In this document: positions 61,801-64,000 of the stretch, one piece after another
Position numbering within the stretch: position 1 is the stretch's first letter
Layout of the letters: each line of letters begins with the position of its first letter
NCBI RefSeq assembly: GCF_015832195.1
Contig: NC_052030.1
Location: 6,963,439-7,027,438 of the forward strand
Length of the DNA: 64,000 bases
Source of the DNA: Motacilla alba alba
Lineage: Eukaryota; Chordata; Aves; Passeriformes; Motacillidae
Direction: 5' to 3'
Position numbers and translations under genes: made by a program
Notes under the pieces: model-generated
What the model saw: the letters and a program-made list of their open reading frames with translations, nothing else
Databases searched by the model: none
What the model was told of the DNA's origin: nothing

Positions 61801-63667
61801 AAAACACTTTGAGCAGTCAACATAATGCCTTAAAGAATTAGCTGAGAAATGCTCCTATTTTTAGGGTTCAGAACTAGCACAATCATTGTGCAGAAGAGCA
61901 GACCTGTACGTATATATAATTCATGTATGGAGAGTAGACAGGAACATGCAAAAATCCTTCCTGCCTTACGGTTAAGCAAAAAAATGCTGTGAGGGAGTGA
62001 TTTCTCATGTTTTGACAGAACCTGGTACCTAAATCTTAGTGCTCAAAATTTTGTCTGTTTAAAAAAAAAAAAAAAAAAAGTCATTTCTTTTGTGTGTCTA
62101 TTACAACTCTGGCACAGCTGAATCAAAATGAGATGGCAAAGCAGACCATTCACCAAGCAGTGAAGAATCAGGTTTAAGATCTGCTCTTAGTATGAGGAGT
62201 TTTCTACAGGGCATTTGGTGTGGAAAAAGGGAAAACACTGTTGGAGTGATAACACAGAATTCTCACAAAATCCATTTGTGTTCTGACAATGAGATTTCAG
62301 CTAACTTAGATAAGCATTATTGGTTTTTAATTTCATTACCTATTTTAATCCGTCCAAAAGAAAATGTGTCACTTGCAAAGCGGAGAAACAGCAACTGCTC
62401 ATATTGAGACAATCCTTCAACCCTTTGTTACGTGCAGGTGCAAAATGAGATTATTTGAACTGTAAAATGTATTATATAACTACAAATGATCCAGAGCACA
62501 GCCAGCACTGAGGTTGCTACCTCTTCTAGTTCAGCATGTAAGGCCTTACGAGTTACCTTTGCAAATATGAGTAACTGCTTTAACAACATCATGTTCTAGG
62601 GTTCTTCCAAATCGATCAAAACCTACAAGAATGGGCAAGAATCGTATTTTCCTTTATCTCACTGGGTCAGAATGAAACAGCAGAATCTGCTTTAAAAAAA
62701 AAAATTAAGACTACAGCCATGACAGAATGAACGACTGACTTCTAAGGATGGCAGTATTTTATTTTACTCTACTACCCTCCTTAAGTCTTTCAATAAATGA
62801 ATAATATAAGAAAAGTACTCTTTTTGGCTGTGTTCTTTTTTCATTTATTTTTTCCGAGGCAGGAATGGAGAGTCACATCCTGTCTTTGGCTGTATTCGGC
62901 TGATAGGATTTGCATATGTTAGAGCAACCGCGGCTCCCAGATGGGGTGATTTGTCTGTACCGCCTGTGGGCAAATGAGCCACCAGTTATGAACTACGTGG
63001 CTGAAAGGGAACTGCTGAACAAACTTGAAATAAGCCACGGGAAAAGAAAAAAGGGAAGGGAAAAGGGACAACTTTTCAGGGAGGAGAAACGCACAGCTAC
63101 GTCTCGACGCGGGCCGGGAGGGGATGCGGGAGCAGCAGCAGGGCCGCGGGAGCGGGGCCGGGGCGGGGCGGGCAGAGCCGCCTCTGCCGCCGAGCCGGAG
63201 CCGGCGGGGCCCGGCCGTGACAAAGCGGGAAGGGGAACGGGGCGGCGGGGCCGGGCCCGGCGGGGCCCGCGGGCGCTGGGGCCGCGCAGGGAGGCGGGCA
63301 GGGCCGCGCGGCCTCCCCGGGCGGTGCCCGGTGCCCGCTCCCGGCCCTCCCGCGGGGCGAGGGGCAGCACCATCCCCCGGCCTCCCCCGAGTCTCTCACC
63401 TGGGCGGCTCCCGCTGCAGCGCTGGCTCCCCGCGGCGAGCGGCGCCGGGGCCGAGTGGGGAGCCGGGGTCGCGATGGGGGTCGGGGAGGAGATGGCGGCC
63501 GCCGCCGCCGCCCGCCGGCCGCCCGGCCTCCTGTCCCGCAGCCGCAGCAGCCAGCCCACGGCGCCGATGACGGCGCAGGCGGCCAGGAGCTCCCAGCACG
63601 GCCATCGGCCCCAGCCGGCTCCCCACAGCGAATCCCAGCCCGCGGCGGCCCCGACCCACCGCTCCAT
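49610..63667 (-). CDS. ANKLE2: ANKLE2 (LEM domain and ankyrin repeat protein), complete
   Basis: ANKLE2 is an ER/inner-nuclear-membrane LEM protein. In animals it binds PP2A and restrains VRK1 so that BAF is dephosphorylated and the nuclear envelope re-forms after mitosis; human loss causes microcephaly. Thirteen coding exons, in transcript order: 63400-63667, 59495-59926, 58425-58616, 57434-57627, 56419-56607, 55959-56081, 55558-55624, 54706-54887, 53193-53299, 52150-52343, 50857-51538, 50586-50717 and 49610-49829. All phases join and give 993 aa (human 938). Visible are a membrane span (about 24-43), LEM domain (94-142), a viroplasmin/RNase H1-N-like segment (235-280), ankyrin repeats (about 363-450), and a long Ser-rich C-terminal region. 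Confidence 0.96.
49830..50585 (-). other. ANKLE2: ANKLE2 intron 12
   Basis: GT-AG intron of 0.76 kb. A frame on the minus strand runs from it into exon 13 but in a different frame from the protein, so it is not coding. Confidence 0.8.
50586..50717 (-). CDS. ANKLE2: ANKLE2 exon 12
   Basis: Encodes [40 protein letters not shown] and DRQ, matching human [20 protein letters not shown]. Donor CAAAG|GTATTG; acceptor ttctag. Confidence 0.95.
50857..51538 (-). CDS. ANKLE2: ANKLE2 exon 11: large Ser-rich exon
   Basis: Encodes [20 protein letters not shown], then [16 protein letters not shown], then about 180 poorly conserved Ser/Glu-rich residues probably disordered, ending [10 protein letters not shown]. 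Human has [22 protein letters not shown] at this place. Donor CTTGG|GTAAGA; acceptor tttacag. Confidence 0.94.
51539..52149 (-). other. ANKLE2: ANKLE2 intron 10
   Basis: GT-AG intron of 0.6 kb. No repeat or embedded RNA was recognised. Confidence 0.8.
52150..52343 (-). CDS. ANKLE2: ANKLE2 exon 10
   Basis: Encodes [37 protein letters not shown] and then a less conserved [21 protein letters not shown]. Donor CTCTG|GTAAGA; acceptor tattgcag. Confidence 0.95.
52344..53192 (-). other. ANKLE2: ANKLE2 intron 9
   Basis: GT-AG intron of 0.85 kb. Nothing further was recognised. Confidence 0.8.
53193..53299 (-). CDS. ANKLE2: ANKLE2 exon 9
   Basis: Encodes [20 protein letters not shown] and [15 protein letters not shown], matching human [21 protein letters not shown]. 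Donor GGAAG|GTATCT; acceptor ttaaag. Confidence 0.95.
53300..54705 (-). other. ANKLE2: ANKLE2 intron 8
   Basis: GT-AG intron of 1.4 kb. A 14-bp word tgtacagacttgct is repeated about 20 bp apart near 53690. No extra exon was recognised. Confidence 0.8.
54706..54887 (-). CDS. ANKLE2: ANKLE2 exon 8
   Basis: Encodes [28 protein letters not shown] and [17 protein letters not shown]. Human equivalents are [10 protein letters not shown] and LTLRAFAGPLSP. G/C-richer than its introns. Donor CAAAG|GTAAGG; acceptor attttag. Confidence 0.95.
54888..55557 (-). other. ANKLE2: ANKLE2 intron 7
   Basis: GT-AG intron of 0.67 kb, A/T-rich. Nothing further was recognised. Confidence 0.8.
55558..55624 (-). CDS. 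ANKLE2: ANKLE2 exon 7 (67 nt)
   Basis: Encodes [20 protein letters not shown] and LK, matching human [21 protein letters not shown]. The donor is AAAG|GTCTGT, a weaker site; the acceptor is attaacag. Confidence 0.94.
55625..55958 (-). other. ANKLE2: ANKLE2 intron 6
   Basis: GT-AG intron of 334 nt. Nothing further was recognised. Confidence 0.8.
55959..56081 (-). CDS. ANKLE2: ANKLE2 exon 6: second ankyrin repeat
   Basis: Encodes [20 protein letters not shown] and [21 protein letters not shown], an ankyrin [10 protein letters not shown] helix pair. Human has GYD where WFD is read here. Acceptor cactgcag; donor CAGAG|GTAAGT. Exactly 41 codons. Confidence 0.96.
56082..56418 (-). other. ANKLE2: ANKLE2 intron 5
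   Basis: GT-AG intron of 337 nt, a quarter of which is the ATT microsatellite close to its donor. Confidence 0.85.
56313..56398. repeat. AAT/GAT trinucleotide microsatellite in ANKLE2 intron 5
   Basis: About 86 bp of (AAT)n interrupted by GAT and AGT units on the plus strand, read (ATT)n in the ANKLE2 transcript. It starts about 20 nt after the exon 5 donor. Such arrays are length-variable between individuals. Confidence 0.95.
56419..56607 (-). CDS. ANKLE2: ANKLE2 exon 5: first ankyrin repeat
   Basis: Encodes [20 protein letters not shown], an ankyrin-repeat core, then [15 protein letters not shown] and [13 protein letters not shown]. The donor is AAAATG|GTAGGA; about 20 nt beyond it the intron becomes a long ATT microsatellite. 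Confidence 0.96.
56608..57433 (-). other. ANKLE2: ANKLE2 intron 4
   Basis: GT-AG intron of 0.83 kb with a T-rich (transcript sense) acceptor tract. Nothing further was recognised. Confidence 0.8.
57434..57627 (-). CDS. ANKLE2: ANKLE2 exon 4
   Basis: Encodes [38 protein letters not shown] and [20 protein letters not shown]. It leads into the ankyrin region and is highly conserved with human. Donor TACAG|GTGAAA; acceptor ttgatag. Confidence 0.96.
57628..58424 (-). other. ANKLE2: ANKLE2 intron 3
   Basis: GT-AG intron of 0.8 kb, A/T-rich, with an A-run near 58366-58378. Confidence 0.8.
58425..58616 (-). CDS. ANKLE2: ANKLE2 exon 3: viroplasmin/RNase H1-N-like segment
   Basis: Encodes [20 protein letters not shown], then [20 protein letters not shown] and DYFPSPGK. 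The pattern F.N.ExA..FA matches the small RNase H1 N-terminal/caulimovirus-viroplasmin fold annotated in ANKLE2 proteins. The acceptor is tttgttgcag; the donor is AGAG|GTAAGT. Confidence 0.95.
58617..59494 (-). other. ANKLE2: ANKLE2 intron 2
   Basis: GT-AG intron of 0.88 kb. Nothing else was recognised. Confidence 0.8.
59495..59926 (-). CDS. ANKLE2: ANKLE2 exon 2: LEM domain
   Basis: Encodes GIT, then [20 protein letters not shown] through [17 protein letters not shown], a clear LEM domain (BAF-binding fold), then [17 protein letters not shown] and [18 protein letters not shown]. The acceptor is cctgtag and the donor AATG|GTAAAT. The Met at 59915-59913 is a possible second start lacking the anchor. 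Confidence 0.96.
59927..63399 (-). other. ANKLE2: ANKLE2 intron 1
   Basis: 3.5-kb GT-AG intron, A/T-rich. It contains a 19-A run (62061-62079, T in transcript sense). The part next to exon 1 belongs to the CpG island. No extra exon was recognised. Confidence 0.8.
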
Positions 63668-64000
63668 GCCCGGCCCGCGGCCCGCCCGCCGCACGCCGGC
63701 CGTGCCCGCACGCCCTCAGGGACGGTACCTCCGCGGCCTCGCGGCTTCCACCTCCTCCGCCCCGCGCCCGCCCCCCAACAGACGCGGCGGCGGCTCCGCC
63801 CGGCGCTGACGGGGCTCCGCCGCCGCCCTGGGCCTCACCGTGACCGCGGCTCCGCTCGGCGCCGCTCCCGGGCGGCGGGGAAGGGCCGGGGAGGCCGGGG
63901 GAGCGCGGTGCCGCTTCCGCCGGAGCTCCGCGCTGCAGCCGCAGCTGCCGGGCGGGCGGGCGCGGCCCAAGGCCGGGACGGGCGGGCAGCGTTTGAACTG
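63090..64000 (-). promoter_or_regulatory. ANKLE2: ANKLE2 CpG-island promoter
   Basis: Dense CpG and GC-box-like sequence spans exon 1 and continues to the window end, with no TATA box. The 5' UTR and start site should lie between 63668 and about 64000 on the minus strand. The island may extend beyond the window. Confidence 0.8.
63400..63667 (-). CDS. ANKLE2: ANKLE2 exon 1: membrane anchor
   Basis: Starts [16 protein letters not shown]; the hydrophobic [20 protein letters not shown] matches the human anchor WELLGASVLLIAVRWLV. An Ala/Pro-rich stretch follows to GSRPG. The donor is CCCAG|GTGAGA. This ATG is chosen because the frame upstream (to 63694) begins only with GTG, and the context GGGCATGG has purine -3 and G +4. 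Confidence 0.85.

Noticed and set aside
63668..63694. Upstream in-frame start for ANKLE2 (nine extra residues)
   Set aside because: The codon at 63694-63692 is GTG, not ATG. The first ATG in frame is at 63667.
62910..63809. 299-codon plus-strand open frame across the ANKLE2 CpG island
   Set aside because: Same G/C-island artefact: Arg/Ala/Gly/Pro-rich, antisense to ANKLE2 exon 1, and no recognisable domain.
63990..63997. TTTGAA at the window edge as a cell-cycle CHR element
   Set aside because: A single hexamer at the edge of the window, with unknown distance to the start site and no visible paired CDE/E2F site. Not supportable.

Overview
The window is vertebrate nuclear DNA, almost certainly from a bird. 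It has intron-rich genes with GT-AG junctions, CpG-island promoters, A/T-rich introns, and the only clear interspersed repeats are two 5'-truncated CR1 LINE tails ending in the ATTCTATGA-type repeat typical of sauropsids. There are no bacterial operons, CRISPR arrays or rRNA/tRNA genes that I can see. Three protein-coding genes were reconstructed exon by exon, with reading-frame phase closing at every junction.

Layout. (1) 1-19258, + strand: the 3' nine coding exons of ZDHHC8, a DHHC palmitoyltransferase. The first two transmembrane segments are encoded before base 1. A long 3' UTR may run to about 24 kb. (2) About 24-36.8 kb: a gap with no recognisable gene, holding low-complexity tracts, two complex segments that may be regulatory, and a CR1 fragment just before the next promoter. 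(3) 36.8-46.2 kb, + strand: complete PGAM5, six coding exons, 310 aa, a mitochondrial Ser/Thr/His phosphatase. (4) 63667 down to 49610, - strand: complete ANKLE2, 13 coding exons, 993 aa, a LEM/ankyrin protein of the ER and nuclear envelope. Its CpG-island promoter fills the right end of the window. PGAM5 and ANKLE2 are convergent, with 3' ends perhaps 0.7 kb apart.

The three genes work in unrelated processes (protein palmitoylation, mitochondrial quality control, nuclear-envelope reassembly), so there is no operon-like logic. The linkage is still informative: PGAM5-ANKLE2 is the human 12q24.33 pair, while ZDHHC8 is at 22q11.21 in human. The human PGAM5 neighbour PXMP2 was not seen here.

Most noteworthy: a probable U12-type (minor spliceosome) intron in ZDHHC8 with a CR1 tail inserted close to its branch point; an NRF2-like ETGE KEAP1-binding motif in PGAM5 where human has ESGE; a Pro-to-Ser change in the PGAM5 WDPNWD assembly motif; and a long ATT microsatellite about 20 nt from an ANKLE2 splice donor. 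I found no evidence of a wholly new system.
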